Positions 6,769-15,963 of a stretch of 64,000 bases of DNA are shown in pieces; within the stretch, counting starts at the first letter, position 1, and each line of letters opens with the position of its first letter. The translations under genes were made by a program, and so were the position numbers. Below the pieces are notes generated by a model. That model saw only the letters and a program-made list of their open reading frames with translations. It was not told where the DNA came from and searched no databases. Origin of the DNA: Rothia nasimurium (GTDB lineage: Bacteria > Actinomycetota > Actinomycetes > Actinomycetales > Micrococcaceae); assembly GCF_014217215.1 (NCBI RefSeq), contig NZ_CP056080.1, forward strand, positions 2,294,001 through 2,358,000. Reading direction: 5' to 3'.

Positions 6769-8040
6769 TTAGCCCTTCAGCACCTCAGCCAACCGTCGCA
6801 CACCCTCGGTCAGGGCGTCCGGCTCAATCGCCGAGAAGGCGATACGCAGCTGGTTGGCGCCGGGGTTGCGCGAAACACCATCTAAACCCACCACCGGCTC
6901 ATAGAAAGCCGAGCCGGGAATGAAGACCACACCGGCCTCGATGGCGGGGGCGAGGGCGTCCGTCGCGTCCTCGTACTTGCCGCCGGACGGCAGGGTCAGC
7001 CAGGTGAAGAAGCCGCCCTCGGGCACCGTCCAGGTGGTTCCCTCGGGCATGTACTTTTCGCAGGCGTCCAGCACGGCCTTGCAGCGGGCCTCATACAGGG
7101 CAGCGGTGGCGCGGGTATGGGACTCCCACAGGCCCTCGCTCATGAAGCCCAGCACCAGGCGCTGCGACAGCACCGACGGGCAAATCGTCACGGCCTCACC
7201 CGCAATCTGCAGGAACTTCCGCACGCGGAAGGGGGCGACCATCCAGCCCACGCGCACGCCGGGCGAGAAGACCTTCGAGAAGGAGCCCAGGTAGAGCACG
7301 TTCTCAGGGTCCAGAGAATAGAGGGAGCGGCGGCGTTCCCCGGTGAAGGAGAGCTGGCCGTAGGGGTTGTCCTCAACGATCAGCACGTCGGCTTCGCGGC
7401 AGACGCGCACCAGCTCGGCGCGGCGCTCATCCGACAGGGAGATACCGGTGGGGTTCTGGAAGTTGGGGATGGTGTAGAGGAACTTGACCTGCTTGCCCTC
7501 GGCCCGGATCTCTTCAATGGCCCGGGCGACGGCGGCCGGGTCGAGGCCGTCCGCGTCCAGGGGTACCTGGCGGACGTCCGCCTGGTAGCCCTCGAAGACG
7601 CCCAGGGCGCCGGTGTAGGTGGGGCCCTCAGCCAGGATCACGTCGCCGGGGTTGACGAAGAGTTTGGTGGCAAGGTCTAGACCCATCTGGGAGCCCGCGG
7701 TCATCTGAATGTCATCGACCGCAGGGCGGGCACCCTCGGACTCCATGAACTCGCAGACCAGTTCGGCCAGGGCTTCCAGGCCAGCACCTGAGCCATACTG
7801 CAGAACTTCCAGGCCCTCTTCTTCGATAATGCGGGCGCTCATGGCTCCGAGTCGGTCAAGGGGCAGCAGGTCGAGGTCGGGGTTGCCACCGGCTAGGGAG
7901 ATAATGCCGGGGCGCATAGCTACCTCAAAAACATCGCGCACGGCGGACGGGCGGAACCCGGCAGCGCGGTCAGCGAAGTGGCGCATAATGCGGGCTTCGG
8001 CAGGGTTAGCTTCAGCTAGTAGAGCTGCAATCTTGCTCAT
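6769..8040 (-). CDS. PLP-dependent class I/II aminotransferase
   Basis: A 423-residue fold-type I aminotransferase of the LysN/2-aminoadipate-like subgroup. Visible features are the substrate loop LAGGNPDLDLLP (49-60), the cofactor segment FQNPTGISLSDERR (194-207), VEDNPYGQL with Asp224 and Tyr227, and the Schiff-base lysine in SFSKVFSPGVRVGW (Lys256). It starts 2 bp after the ureohydrolase stop, so the two are co-transcribed. That pairing, with a ThDP decarboxylase at 17287 that resembles AruI, suggests a role as an arginine or guanidino-amino-acid transaminase (AruH-like). Other 2-oxo acid acceptors or substrates such as 2-aminoadipate cannot be excluded from sequence alone. Confidence 0.85.
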   Translation of the reverse strand: MSKIAALLAEANPAEARIMRHFADRAAGFRPSAVRDVFEVAMRPGIISLAGGNPDLDLLPLDRLGAMSARIIEEEGLEVLQYGSGAGLEALAELVCEFMESEGARPAVDDIQMTAGSQMGLDLATKLFVNPGDVILAEGPTYTGALGVFEGYQADVRQVPLDADGLDPAAVARAIEEIRAEGKQVKFLYTIPNFQNPTGISLSDERRAELVRVCREADVLIVEDNPYGQLSFTGERRRSLYSLDPENVLYLGSFSKVFSPGVRVGWMVAPFRVRKFLQIAGEAVTICPSVLSQRLVLGFMSEGLWESHTRATAALYEARCKAVLDACEKYMPEGTTWTVPEGGFFTWLTLPSGGKYEDATDALAPAIEAGVVFIPGSAFYEPVVGLDGVSRNPGANQLRIAFSAIEPDALTEGVRRLAEVLKG

Positions 8041-8042
8041 GG

Positions 8043-9101
8043 TTACTCCTTGCCACCGTAGGTAATGTCGGCGACGCCGGATGCCGGTGAGGTCGGCTCA
8101 GCACCTGCCCCGGCGGCGTGCAGGGAGATAAGTTCGTAGACGGTGTGGGCGGCAGCGATGCCGGTCAGTTCGGCGTGGTCGTAGGCCGGGGACACCTCAA
8201 CAACCTCGGAGCCCACCAGGTTGAGGCCGCGCAGGCCGCGCAGAATTTCGAGCAGTTCGCGGGAGGTAATGCCGCCCGCTTCGGGGGTGCCAGTGCCGGG
8301 TGCGTGGGCGGGGTCGAGCACGTCGATGTCGATGGAAACATAGAGCGGCTTATCGCCAATGCGCTCCCGCAGCAGCTCAACGACCTTCTGCACACCCAGG
8401 TAGTAGACGTCCGCGCTGGTGACGATGCCGAAGCCGAAGCGGGCGTCGTCCTCGAGATCTTCGGTGCCGTAGAGGGGGCCGCGGGTGCCCACGTGGCAGA
8501 GGGCGTCGGTGTCGAGCAGGTCTTCTTCGAAGGCACGGCGGAAGGGGGTGCCGTGGGTGTATTCTGCGCCGAAGTAGGTGTCCCAGGTATCCAGGTGGGC
8601 GTCGAAGTGCAGCAGGGCGATTTTGCCGTGCTTCTTGGCCAGGTTGCGCAGGTTGGCAAGCGCAATCGTGTGGTCGCCGCCGATGGTGACCAGGCGGGCA
8701 CCGTCCTTGGTGAGTTCGTGGGCACCGGCCTCGAACATGGCGAGGGCTTCTTCGATGTTGAAGGGGTTGCCGATGATGTCGCCGGCGTCGGCTACCTGGG
8801 CTTCTTTAAAGGGGGAGATGTTGGCGGCCGGGTTGAAGGGGCGCAGCAGGCGGGAGGACTCGCGCACGTGGTTGGAGCCGAAGCGGGCTCCGGGGCGGTA
8901 GGAGACGCCAGAGTCCCAGGGCATACCTGCCACCACGATATCGGCTTTCTCAACCTCGTCGAGGCGGGGCAGGCGGGCGAAGGTGGCAAGGCCGGCCCAG
9001 CGGGGTACTTCGGCTGCGTTGACGGGGCCGACGCGTTCGACGCCGTCGGCGCCGGTGGCGATGACGCGGTTGGGGTCAGCTGAGAAGAAGGCTTGAGTCA
9101 C
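8043..9101 (-). CDS. Agmatinase/guanidinobutyrase-family ureohydrolase
   Basis: A 352-residue member of the arginase superfamily, which hydrolyses guanidino groups to urea and an amine with a binuclear manganese centre. All expected metal ligands are present: His144 in GGDHT, Asp167/His169/Asp171 in FDAHLDTW, and Asp258/Asp260 in [19 protein letters not shown]. The start is GTG at 9101 with GGAG upstream. It is the first gene of a two-gene operon with the aminotransferase and is divergent from a sodium/solute symporter. Agmatine, 4-guanidinobutyrate and 3-guanidinopropionate are all possible substrates. The neighbouring aminotransferase favours 4-guanidinobutyrate (inference). Confidence 0.88.
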   Translation of the reverse strand: MTQAFFSADPNRVIATGADGVERVGPVNAAEVPRWAGLATFARLPRLDEVEKADIVVAGMPWDSGVSYRPGARFGSNHVRESSRLLRPFNPAANISPFKEAQVADAGDIIGNPFNIEEALAMFEAGAHELTKDGARLVTIGGDHTIALANLRNLAKKHGKIALLHFDAHLDTWDTYFGAEYTHGTPFRRAFEEDLLDTDALCHVGTRGPLYGTEDLEDDARFGFGIVTSADVYYLGVQKVVELLRERIGDKPLYVSIDIDVLDPAHAPGTGTPEAGGITSRELLEILRGLRGLNLVGSEVVEVSPAYDHAELTGIAAAHTVYELISLHAAGAGAEPTSPASGVADITYGGKE

Positions 9102-9454
9102 GGGTTCTCCAAGGGGTTAGGACGCTGGTAGCTAGCTCAGTGCGCGGGGCAGGTTAGGCGCGGGGCGAGCCCTGCGCCGGTGTGGCCGGGCACACTAGAA
9201 TCGCTACCACTATAACCCGCCTGCGCAGCAGCGGCGGGGCAGTTTTAACCGCGACCGCGCGTGCGATTCTGATACTTATTCACCGGTCAGTAAAGCTATG
9301 CTAACCCACCGGTGGTAGCCAAGCGGGGGCAAGCGTCCTCACCTATCCACCACCGCGCACAGGTGCATAAGTTTGCAGAAAATGAAGTTAAAAAATCATG
9401 GTACGGTTTATACTTTCACTATTCCCCACATCACACTCCCTGGAAAGAGCTTCT
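9102..9454. promoter_or_regulatory. Divergent intergenic region, ureohydrolase / symporter
   Basis: 353 bp without a gene. A rightward promoter for the symporter is suggested by TATACT at 9409-9414 with GTTAAA at 9387-9392 (16-bp spacing), placing transcription start near 9421. A leftward TATAGT lies at 9214-9209 for the ureohydrolase operon. CACCGGT and ACCGGTGG half-palindromes lie near 9280-9320. No clear operator is identified. Confidence 0.4.
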
Positions 9455-10873
9455 ATGAATCTCGCTATTATCCTGCTCTATCTGGCAGCCCTGGTCTTCT
9501 TTGGCTACGTGGGTAAACGCCGGGCTAAGAACGCCGAGGACTTTCGTGTCGCCGGCCGCCGCCTGGGCCCCGTACTGTACACCGGCACCATGAGCGCCGT
9601 TGTATTAGGTGGTGCCTCTACCGTGGGCGGCGTTGGCCTGGGTTATACCTACGGCCTGTCAGGTATGTGGCTGGTAGTCGCTATTGCCGCTGGCGTTCTG
9701 CTGCTCTCCCTGCTCTTTGCGCCCATTATCTCGCGCCTCAAAATCTATACCGTCTCGCAGATGCTTTCCCTGCGCTATGGGGTACGAGCTACTCAGGTTT
9801 CTTCTATTGTCATGCTGGCATACACCGTCATGATTGCGGTGACATCAACCGCCGCCTACGCTTCAATCTTCCGCGTGATGTTCGATATGGATCGCACCTG
9901 GGCTATTCTGCTCGGCTCCCTGGTGGTCATTGGTTACTCGCTGCTCGGCGGCATGTGGTCCATTACCCTGACCGACATGATGCAGTTCGCGATTATGACC
10001 GTGGGCATGTTCTTGCTGATGCTGCCCTTCTCTCTGAGCCAGGCTGGAGGCTGGCAGGGGCTCACTGAACGCTTGGACGCCGAGTTCTTCCAGTTAGGTT
10101 CTATGGGCATGAACTCCATCATCACCATGTTCGTGATTTATACCCTGGGTATTTTGGTTGGCCAGGACATCTGGCAGCGCGTCTTCTCGGCCCGCTCCCC
10201 CGAGGTGGCCCGCTGGGGTGGTGCGAGCGCCGGTATCTACATCGCTCTCTACGGTGTAGCCGGTGCGGTCATTGGCATGTCAGCTGCGGTGCTGGCCCCT
10301 CAGCTTGAGAATCAGGACGACGCCTTCGCGGCTATCGCTCAGAACTACCTGCCTGTGGGCGTGGGCGGCATCGTGCTGGCAGCCGGTGTAGCTGCGATGA
10401 TGTCAACGGCTTCGGGTGCCCTGATTGCGTCCGCGACCGTAGCCCGTGTAGATGTGATTCCCTTTATCACCGGGCGTCCGGCACTTGAGGAGGGCGAGGA
10501 AACCGATGCCACCCTTAAGGCTGACCGTCTTTACCTGCTGGTCTTGGGTGTGCTGGTTACTTTTATCGCCATTTTCTTGACCGATACCGTCACCTCTTTG
10601 ACCATTGCCTACGACATCCTGGTGGGCGGCCTGATGGTTGCGATTCTGGGTGGCCTGGTATGGAAGCGCGGCACTGGCATGGGCGCTGCTCTTTCTATGG
10701 CAGTAGGTTCCCTGGTGACACTGGGTTGCATGCCGGTCTTTGGCGTGCTGGCTAACGAGCCAATTTACTACGGTCTGGCAGCCTCGCTGGTGGTCTACGT
10801 GGTTGCTTCACTTGCTACTAAGCCCACAGCGCCCGAGGTTATGAAGGCATGGCAGGAGCGAATCAACAGCTAG
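9455..10873 (+). CDS. Sodium:solute symporter (SSS family)
   Basis: A hydrophobic protein of 472 residues from the ATG at 9455. The longer reading frame starts at 9398, but that lies upstream of the predicted transcription start, and GGAAAG at 9442-9447 supports 9455. It opens with a membrane helix (IILLYLAALVFFGYVGKRR), then the SSS signature region DFRVAGRRLGPVLYTGTMSAVVLGGASTVGGVGLGYTYGLSGMW, and about 13 hydrophobic segments, matching the family topology. Sodium-coupled uptake of an organic solute is expected. Being divergent from guanidino-compound genes it may import arginine or a guanidino acid, but SSS substrate specificity cannot be read from sequence. Confidence 0.88.
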   Translation: MNLAIILLYLAALVFFGYVGKRRAKNAEDFRVAGRRLGPVLYTGTMSAVVLGGASTVGGVGLGYTYGLSGMWLVVAIAAGVLLLSLLFAPIISRLKIYTVSQMLSLRYGVRATQVSSIVMLAYTVMIAVTSTAAYASIFRVMFDMDRTWAILLGSLVVIGYSLLGGMWSITLTDMMQFAIMTVGMFLLMLPFSLSQAGGWQGLTERLDAEFFQLGSMGMNSIITMFVIYTLGILVGQDIWQRVFSARSPEVARWGGASAGIYIALYGVAGAVIGMSAAVLAPQLENQDDAFAAIAQNYLPVGVGGIVLAAGVAAMMSTASGALIASATVARVDVIPFITGRPALEEGEETDATLKADRLYLLVLGVLVTFIAIFLTDTVTSLTIAYDILVGGLMVAILGGLVWKRGTGMGAALSMAVGSLVTLGCMPVFGVLANEPIYYGLAASLVVYVVASLATKPTAPEVMKAWQERINS

Positions 10874-10897
10874 CATATAGCTCTTAGTACCTCTAAT

Positions 10898-10954
10898 GTC
10901 GTAGAAACCTTCATAGGCGAGCGGGAAGCACTTACCTATGAAGGCTTCTACGAC
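10898..10954. terminator. Long hairpin between convergent genes
   Basis: 20-bp arms with one mismatch (10898-10917 and 10935-10954) and a 17-base loop, between the symporter stop and the GH32 stop. No U-tract follows on either strand, so it may stabilise both 3' ends rather than act as a classic intrinsic terminator. Confidence 0.65.
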
Positions 10955-10973
10955 CCACAGTGAACGGTTAAGT

Positions 10974-12473
10974 CTAGCCCTCCCAGATGGTGCCCAGCTC
11001 CCAGAGGGTCAAGGAGTCAAGGACGGCGGCGCCCGACTCAGCGGTCAGTACCAGCTGGCGCGGGCCCTCTCCAAAGAAAGCGAAAGAAGTTACCGATGCG
11101 GCACCATCATTCACAAAAATTTCAATAGACCCGCGGTCCACTAAAACCCGAAGTTTCAGTGTGGCACCAGCAGGGACAGGGGCAGCCCGGTAACCGCCAT
11201 CCCCGTCCGTCAGGCGACGGTCAATAAAGATGCGCTCAGCCAAATCGTCATAGCCAATGAAGGCATGGCTCCCATCAGAGCCAAGACCTATCTTGAAACC
11301 GATCCGTTCGGCGTCACTCTCCTCAAGGTTAAGCACAGCCTCAAATTCGTAGGTTTCAATGTCAGAGGTCAGAACCTTCTGTTCATTCGCAGCAAGAGTG
11401 AGAGCACCAAAATCTTGGGCTGCACCTCGTAGCTTTTCCACCTCAGTGATGGGTCGGTTCATCAACATCAGGTCCTGCCCCAGCGTGAATTCGCGGGGTA
11501 CGGTCAGCTGCCCAGCCCAGCCGTCCTCAGCTTGGGAAGCTAAAGGAAGGGTAAAGGAGCCCATCCAGCCGTAGCCAACCCGGCGGCCGTCCGGAGTTTC
11601 GAAGGTCTGCGGGGCGTAGAAGTTATGCCCCCAGTCAACTAGCCGATAATCGGTAGCAACCTCGAAGTCACCACCAGGTTCCCAAGAGCCCACCACGTAA
11701 CCTGAGTTATGCCCGTTACGCGAAGCGTACCCCTTCTTTTTCACGCCCATGGGGCAGTAAAGCAAAACCCAGTGATCGCCCAGTTTGAAGAAGTCAGGGC
11801 ATTCGAGCATGAACACATCGGGGTTGGGGTCCTCAAAAAGAATGCGGTCGAATTCCCAGGTCAGCATGTCGGTTGATGAGTACATCCACACCTGCCCCCG
11901 GTTTTCAACTGAAGTAGCGCCAAAGACCATGTACCAGCTCTGCCCTTCGCGGAAGACCTTGGGGTCGCGGAAGTTAGGCAGTTCAATCGGTCCCTCAACT
12001 ACAACTCCCTTTTTCTCGAAGGAAACCGCGTTCTGGGATGTTGCCAGGCACTGGACTTGGTCGCTGCCAGCGTCCTCGTTCACGCCGTTCGACCAACGAT
12101 GACCGGTGTAGTAAGCATACAGTTGACCGTCATTGCCGGTGACGGCTGAGCCTGAGAAGACTCCGTCCCTGTCAGCTTCAAGGGTGGGGGCGAGGGCGAT
12201 GGGCTCCCGGCGCCAGGTCACCATATCTTTCGAGGAGACGTGCCCCCAGTGCATGGGGCCCCACTGGGTTGAGTAGGGGTGGTGCTGAAAATAGACCTGG
12301 TAGCGGCCCTTGTAGTGAGAGAGACCGTTAGGATCATTAATCCAGCCCGCTTTAGCTGCGATATGGAATGAGGGGTACCAGCGCTGCTTGACCTGGGCTT
12401 CTAGTTCAGTGTTTGCTTGTTCGGCAGCAAATAGTTGATGAGCGAGTTTTTCGGAGTCGTGTGCGGTAGTCAT
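10974..12473 (-). CDS. GH32 beta-fructosidase / sucrose hydrolase
   Basis: A 499-residue glycoside hydrolase family 32 enzyme without signal peptide, so cytoplasmic. Catalytic features are WINDPNG (nucleophile Asp47), FRDP (transition-state Asp170) and ECPD (acid/base Glu224). A C-terminal beta-sandwich (about 345-495) includes the family's RVLVDRGSIEIFVNDG strand. It is the second gene after the sucrose-type permease and under LacI operators, so hydrolysis of imported sucrose or a fructo-oligosaccharide is likely. A close paralogue lies at 23419-24912 in the galactoside island. GAAAGAG precedes the ATG. Confidence 0.9.
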   Translation of the reverse strand: MTTAHDSEKLAHQLFAAEQANTELEAQVKQRWYPSFHIAAKAGWINDPNGLSHYKGRYQVYFQHHPYSTQWGPMHWGHVSSKDMVTWRREPIALAPTLEADRDGVFSGSAVTGNDGQLYAYYTGHRWSNGVNEDAGSDQVQCLATSQNAVSFEKKGVVVEGPIELPNFRDPKVFREGQSWYMVFGATSVENRGQVWMYSSTDMLTWEFDRILFEDPNPDVFMLECPDFFKLGDHWVLLYCPMGVKKKGYASRNGHNSGYVVGSWEPGGDFEVATDYRLVDWGHNFYAPQTFETPDGRRVGYGWMGSFTLPLASQAEDGWAGQLTVPREFTLGQDLMLMNRPITEVEKLRGAAQDFGALTLAANEQKVLTSDIETYEFEAVLNLEESDAERIGFKIGLGSDGSHAFIGYDDLAERIFIDRRLTDGDGGYRAAPVPAGATLKLRVLVDRGSIEIFVNDGAASVTSFAFFGEGPRQLVLTAESGAAVLDSLTLWELGTIWEG

Positions 12474-12514
12474 GGTTAAGCTCTTTCGTGCATAGGGTTT
12501 GGGCAGGACGCGAC

Positions 12515-13792
12515 TTAGGCAGCTACCGGGGATTTTTTGGATTCTCGGATGAAGGGGTCGCCGTCAACCTGCTCATCATCGTTCTTGAGAATGAAAAGGC
12601 CGTAAACGAAAGCGAGGGCAACGACGCCAGCAATGAGGTAGAAGGTGGGCTGGTAGCCAATTGCGTCCCGAACGGAACCGAGGACCGGGGAGAGGATGAC
12701 GTTACCAATCTGTGAGGCAATCTGGAAGCCCACCATGTAGAGGGTGGCAGAGAGAGCGGGGTTAAAGTGCAGGGTGAAGTAACGGAAGACCGGCAGGATG
12801 CAGAGGGCCACTTCGGGTGCATGGAGCATTTTAACAAGAGAAATGATGATCGGGTCAGTGAAGATAGCACAGCCCAAGATTCGGATGAACATGACACCGA
12901 TTCCCATCATAAGGGTGGTCTTCACACCGTAGCGTCGCATAATGATGGGAACCAGGCCCATCATGAGGGCTTCAACAAACACCTGCACAGAATTGAGTAC
13001 ACCGTAGATCTGTTGGCCACGTTCCTGGGTTTCAAAAAGGTTGGTATAGAACTCGGGGAACATCTGCTGATCAAAGACGGTGTAGAAGGTCCAAGAGAGA
13101 AATACGAAGCCGATAATTGCCCAGAGAGATTTGATTTTGAGCAGGCCCACCATCTCACGGATACCGGGTGTTGCCTGGGAGATGTTAACGGCTATGGTAT
13201 CTGCGGGAATGGGTGCGTTCTTCCAGAAGAGCTGGACGAGCAGGCAGAGCAGACCAAAGAACGAGCCAAGCCAGAAGTTGATGTTTGGGTTGATGGTAAA
13301 CAGGAAACCCGCAATGAGAGCGACGACGGCGTAACCAATAGAGCCCCACATGCGGGCTTGACCGTATTCGAAGTTGTAGACGCGGCTATAGCGTTCACTA
13401 ATTGCCTCGAGCAGACCGGCTGCTGCCAAGAAGCCAAAAGATAGGACGATGGAACCCACGATAGCGCCGAGCATGAAGTTGGATTCAAGCAGGGGCCGAT
13501 AAACCCAAATCATGAAGGGACCAGTAAGAGCCATAATCGAGCTGGCAATAATAGCCAGGTTTCTCTTGAGCCCTAGACGGTCTTGAGTTGTGCCATAGAA
13601 GAGCATGACGACGAGGGTACCGATGGAGTTGATTGAGTAAAGAGTACCCACCTGTGCACCGGAGAACCCAAGGCCTTTTTCCTCGTTGGTGAGCCAGATT
13701 TGGAAGAAGGACCACCAGATCCCCCAGGAAGCAAAGAAGAGGAGAAAGGTAGTGGAGCTTTGAAGATATGAGGGATTTTTTAGCGCCTGCAT
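12515..13792 (-). CDS. MFS oligosaccharide:H+ symporter (LacY/CscB type)
   Basis: A 12-helix major facilitator protein of 425 residues from ATG at 13792, which has AAGGT 9 bases upstream. The longer frame starting at 13861 would run through a LacI operator and is rejected. The N-terminus (YLQSSTTFLLFFASWGIWWSFFQIWLTNEEKGLGFSGAQVGTLYSINSIGTLVVMLFYGTTQDRLGLKR) resembles the LacY/CscB oligosaccharide-proton symporters. The partner GH32 enzyme points to sucrose or a related fructoside as substrate. Transcription is leftward from the operator pair shared with the divergent LacI gene. Confidence 0.82.
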   Translation of the reverse strand: MQALKNPSYLQSSTTFLLFFASWGIWWSFFQIWLTNEEKGLGFSGAQVGTLYSINSIGTLVVMLFYGTTQDRLGLKRNLAIIASSIMALTGPFMIWVYRPLLESNFMLGAIVGSIVLSFGFLAAAGLLEAISERYSRVYNFEYGQARMWGSIGYAVVALIAGFLFTINPNINFWLGSFFGLLCLLVQLFWKNAPIPADTIAVNISQATPGIREMVGLLKIKSLWAIIGFVFLSWTFYTVFDQQMFPEFYTNLFETQERGQQIYGVLNSVQVFVEALMMGLVPIIMRRYGVKTTLMMGIGVMFIRILGCAIFTDPIIISLVKMLHAPEVALCILPVFRYFTLHFNPALSATLYMVGFQIASQIGNVILSPVLGSVRDAIGYQPTFYLIAGVVALAFVYGLFILKNDDEQVDGDPFIRESKKSPVAA

Positions 13793-13845
13793 CGCGTGAC
13801 CTTGTCTGTACGGTTGAATCTTCTGCCTATATTCAGCAGAAGTGC

Positions 13846-13857
13846 TAAAACGTTTTA
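13846..13857. promoter_or_regulatory. LacI-family operator 1
   Basis: Perfect 12-bp palindrome TAAAACGTTTTA, central CG as in many LacI-family sites. Centre is 35 bp from the identical site at 13881-13892. It lies between the permease start and the LacI gene. Confidence 0.8.
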
Positions 13858-13880
13858 TCAAGATTAGGGTAGCACAGTGA

Positions 13881-13892
13881 TAAAACGTTTTA
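13881..13892. promoter_or_regulatory. LacI-family operator 2
   Basis: Second perfect TAAAACGTTTTA, 69 bp before the LacI gene start. The pair can control both the leftward permease/GH32 operon and the rightward regulator gene. Confidence 0.8.
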
Positions 13893-13960
13893 CCAGCACT
13901 AGGGAAAGATTTTCTCTACACTAGGGAGAAAAGACTTTAGCCCTTATATCAAAGGCAGGT

Positions 13961-15007
13961 ATGGCACGACGAATCACCCTCGCCGACGTAGCAGCACGCT
14001 CCGGCGCTTCTAAGGCAACCGTCTCCCTCGTCCTCAACAATAAAGAAGCGCGCATTTCACCTGAAACCGTGCAACGCGTCAAGCAGGCGGCTGAGGATCT
14101 GGGCTACTCCCCCAACCAGGCAGCACAGACCCTTCGTACCGGAAAAACTAATACCCTCGCCTTTATCTCAGACGAAGTACTCACCACACGCTTTGCCTCA
14201 GCCATGACCCATGGAATTCTCGAGGTTGCCGAACGTCATGATCAGATGATTCTCATGGCAGAAACAGAGCACGAACAGGCTCGCTGGGCTAAGACCTTGG
14301 AGTCTATGAAAAGTCGGCAGGTCGATGGCTACATTCTTGGACTCATGCAAGCTCGCGACCTGGCCGATATAGACCTACCAACAAACCACCCCGCTGTTGT
14401 TGTCAACGGCCGTGCCCGCGGAATACCGTCCATCCTCCCTAATGAGCACCAAGCAGGTCAGGTCGCAGTCCGATACTTAATCGATGCTGGGCACCACCGC
14501 ATTGCATTCATCGGACGCCCACCGCATCTGGACGCAGAGCCTGGGACCATGAACATCCCTCGCCGAATTGCAGGAATTGACCAGGCCATGACGCATGCAG
14601 GGTTCACTTTTCACAACGAGTACAGGAGCCTACTATGGGAAAGTGAGACCGGCTACGAGGGCACGAAGGTAATCCTGGATCAAACCCCTGATGCCACTGC
14701 CTTTATCGCTGCGAACGACCGGGTTGCCTTTGGTATCTACCGCGCCCTTCAAGAGCGCAACCTACGCGTGCCCGATGACATTTCCGTCATTTCCTTTGAC
14801 GACGAAGAACTGGCCAGCTACATGCACCCGGGTCTCACCACCATCCGACTGCCCTACGCAGAAATGGGCCAGGTTGCAACCCAGGTCTTACTTCAAGAAC
14901 CACCTCAGGAGCTCATTGACGGGATTGAGGCAAAGGGAAACGAGCTACTTATTCCTATGCCTCTCATTGAGCGTCATTCTGTTTCCAGGCCCTCCAAGAG
15001 CTCATAG
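13961..15007 (+). CDS. LacI-family transcriptional regulator of the adjacent sucrose-type operon
   Basis: A 348-residue LacI/GalR protein. The N-terminal helix-turn-helix is ITLADVAARSGASKATVSLVLNN (about 5-27), followed by the hinge region GYSPNQAAQTLRTGKT and a periplasmic-binding-protein-like sensor domain (about 60-340) with typical FIAANDRVAFGIYRAL and DDISVISFDDEELASYMHPGLTTI segments. It is divergent from the permease/GH32 operon, with two identical palindromic operators between them. The effector is unknown, probably the transported sugar or its product. A GNAT gene begins 8 bp after its stop. Confidence 0.92.
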   Translation: MARRITLADVAARSGASKATVSLVLNNKEARISPETVQRVKQAAEDLGYSPNQAAQTLRTGKTNTLAFISDEVLTTRFASAMTHGILEVAERHDQMILMAETEHEQARWAKTLESMKSRQVDGYILGLMQARDLADIDLPTNHPAVVVNGRARGIPSILPNEHQAGQVAVRYLIDAGHHRIAFIGRPPHLDAEPGTMNIPRRIAGIDQAMTHAGFTFHNEYRSLLWESETGYEGTKVILDQTPDATAFIAANDRVAFGIYRALQERNLRVPDDISVISFDDEELASYMHPGLTTIRLPYAEMGQVATQVLLQEPPQELIDGIEAKGNELLIPMPLIERHSVSRPSKSS

Positions 15008-15015
15008 GTTCCAGT

Positions 15016-15882
15016 ATGAGTTCACCTCGGCATATTCATCAACCACTGAAGTTCTCAAGCGCTCCAGCTGGCCATCGTGAGCAGCTGCCGGCCTGGGCGC
15101 AAGCCGTGTATTTTGAGGATTTCACCCGCGATGAGCACACGCGCTGCCTCCTGGCCTACCACAATGAGGAACTGGTAGGAATCGTTGCCTGGTGGACGGC
15201 CCGCGCCCACCACACCCACTACGAATTCCAGCTTGCAGTGGCCCCTCATCTGCGGCGGCAGGGCATAGGAACCGCCCTCTACCAGCAGGCGCGGGCGCAG
15301 GCGTCCGCGCCCCTGCCCTTCTTCATGCGGGACTACCTGGGCGAGCCGGCCCTGCACTTTGCCGACTCGCTGGGTGCCCAGACTATTCAGATGGTGCCAC
15401 CTGCCGCTATGCCCACCGACTCGGCGCAGAATCTGCGGGAGCACGCGTCCGTCCGCTCTGCCCAAAGCGTGAGCTACCCGGAATTTGAACAGGCCTACGT
15501 CGATTTTTATGAGTGGACGCACGCCAGCTGGCACCCCGTCTCGGGCGACCATCGGCCGGTTCTGGCCCGCCACGCTACCGAAGCCTACAACGACTATTCT
15601 TCGGTTGCGGTGGACGCCGGTGGGCAGGTGTGTGCGGTGATAGCAGTTTTTCCCGGTGATCAGCCTGAACTCTGCGGGGAGACGACCACCCCAGCCCCTC
15701 ATCAGGGGGAACTACTCCTAGAGGCGTGCCTGCGACGTTCCCTCGAAAAACTAGCAGACGCAGGGCACAGCACGGTCGAAGCTGACGGGCACATCTCAGA
15801 CCCGCATCTATTCCCCGCCTGGGCAAAAACCGGAGCAAGCGGGCGCTGGTACCGGCTAGTGGAGATACCTGCCGAGCCATAG
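15016..15882 (+). CDS. GNAT-family N-acetyltransferase
   Basis: A 288-residue protein with a GNAT core near the N-terminus: LAYHNEELVGIVAWWTARAHHTHYEFQLAVAPHLRRQGIGTALYQQA. The Q/RxxGxG/A acetyl-CoA loop is RRQGIGTA at about residues 86-93. The second half resembles a further degenerate acetyltransferase lobe (LLLEACLRRSLEKLADAGHSTVEADGH). The substrate is not recognisable. It follows the LacI gene by 8 bp and may be read through with it. The 3' end is followed by a hairpin repeat. Confidence 0.75.
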   Translation: MSSPRHIHQPLKFSSAPAGHREQLPAWAQAVYFEDFTRDEHTRCLLAYHNEELVGIVAWWTARAHHTHYEFQLAVAPHLRRQGIGTALYQQARAQASAPLPFFMRDYLGEPALHFADSLGAQTIQMVPPAAMPTDSAQNLREHASVRSAQSVSYPEFEQAYVDFYEWTHASWHPVSGDHRPVLARHATEAYNDYSSVAVDAGGQVCAVIAVFPGDQPELCGETTTPAPHQGELLLEACLRRSLEKLADAGHSTVEADGHISDPHLFPAWAKTGASGRWYRLVEIPAEP

Positions 15883-15890
15883 CATCAGCT

Positions 15891-15952
15891 TGTGCAGGTT
15901 TCTTGGGCTCTGTGCACAGAAAAACCTGCACAGAGCCCAAAAACCCTGCACA
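15891..15952. repeat. Hairpin repeat, copy 3
   Basis: Outer arms TGTGCAGG / CCTGCACA and inner arms TTGGGCTCTGTGCA / TGCACAGAGCCCAA give a stem of roughly 25 bp around a short A-rich loop. It is the most complete of the three related elements and sits between convergent genes, consistent with bidirectional termination. Confidence 0.78.
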
Positions 15953-15963
15953 CCCCGCCGTAT

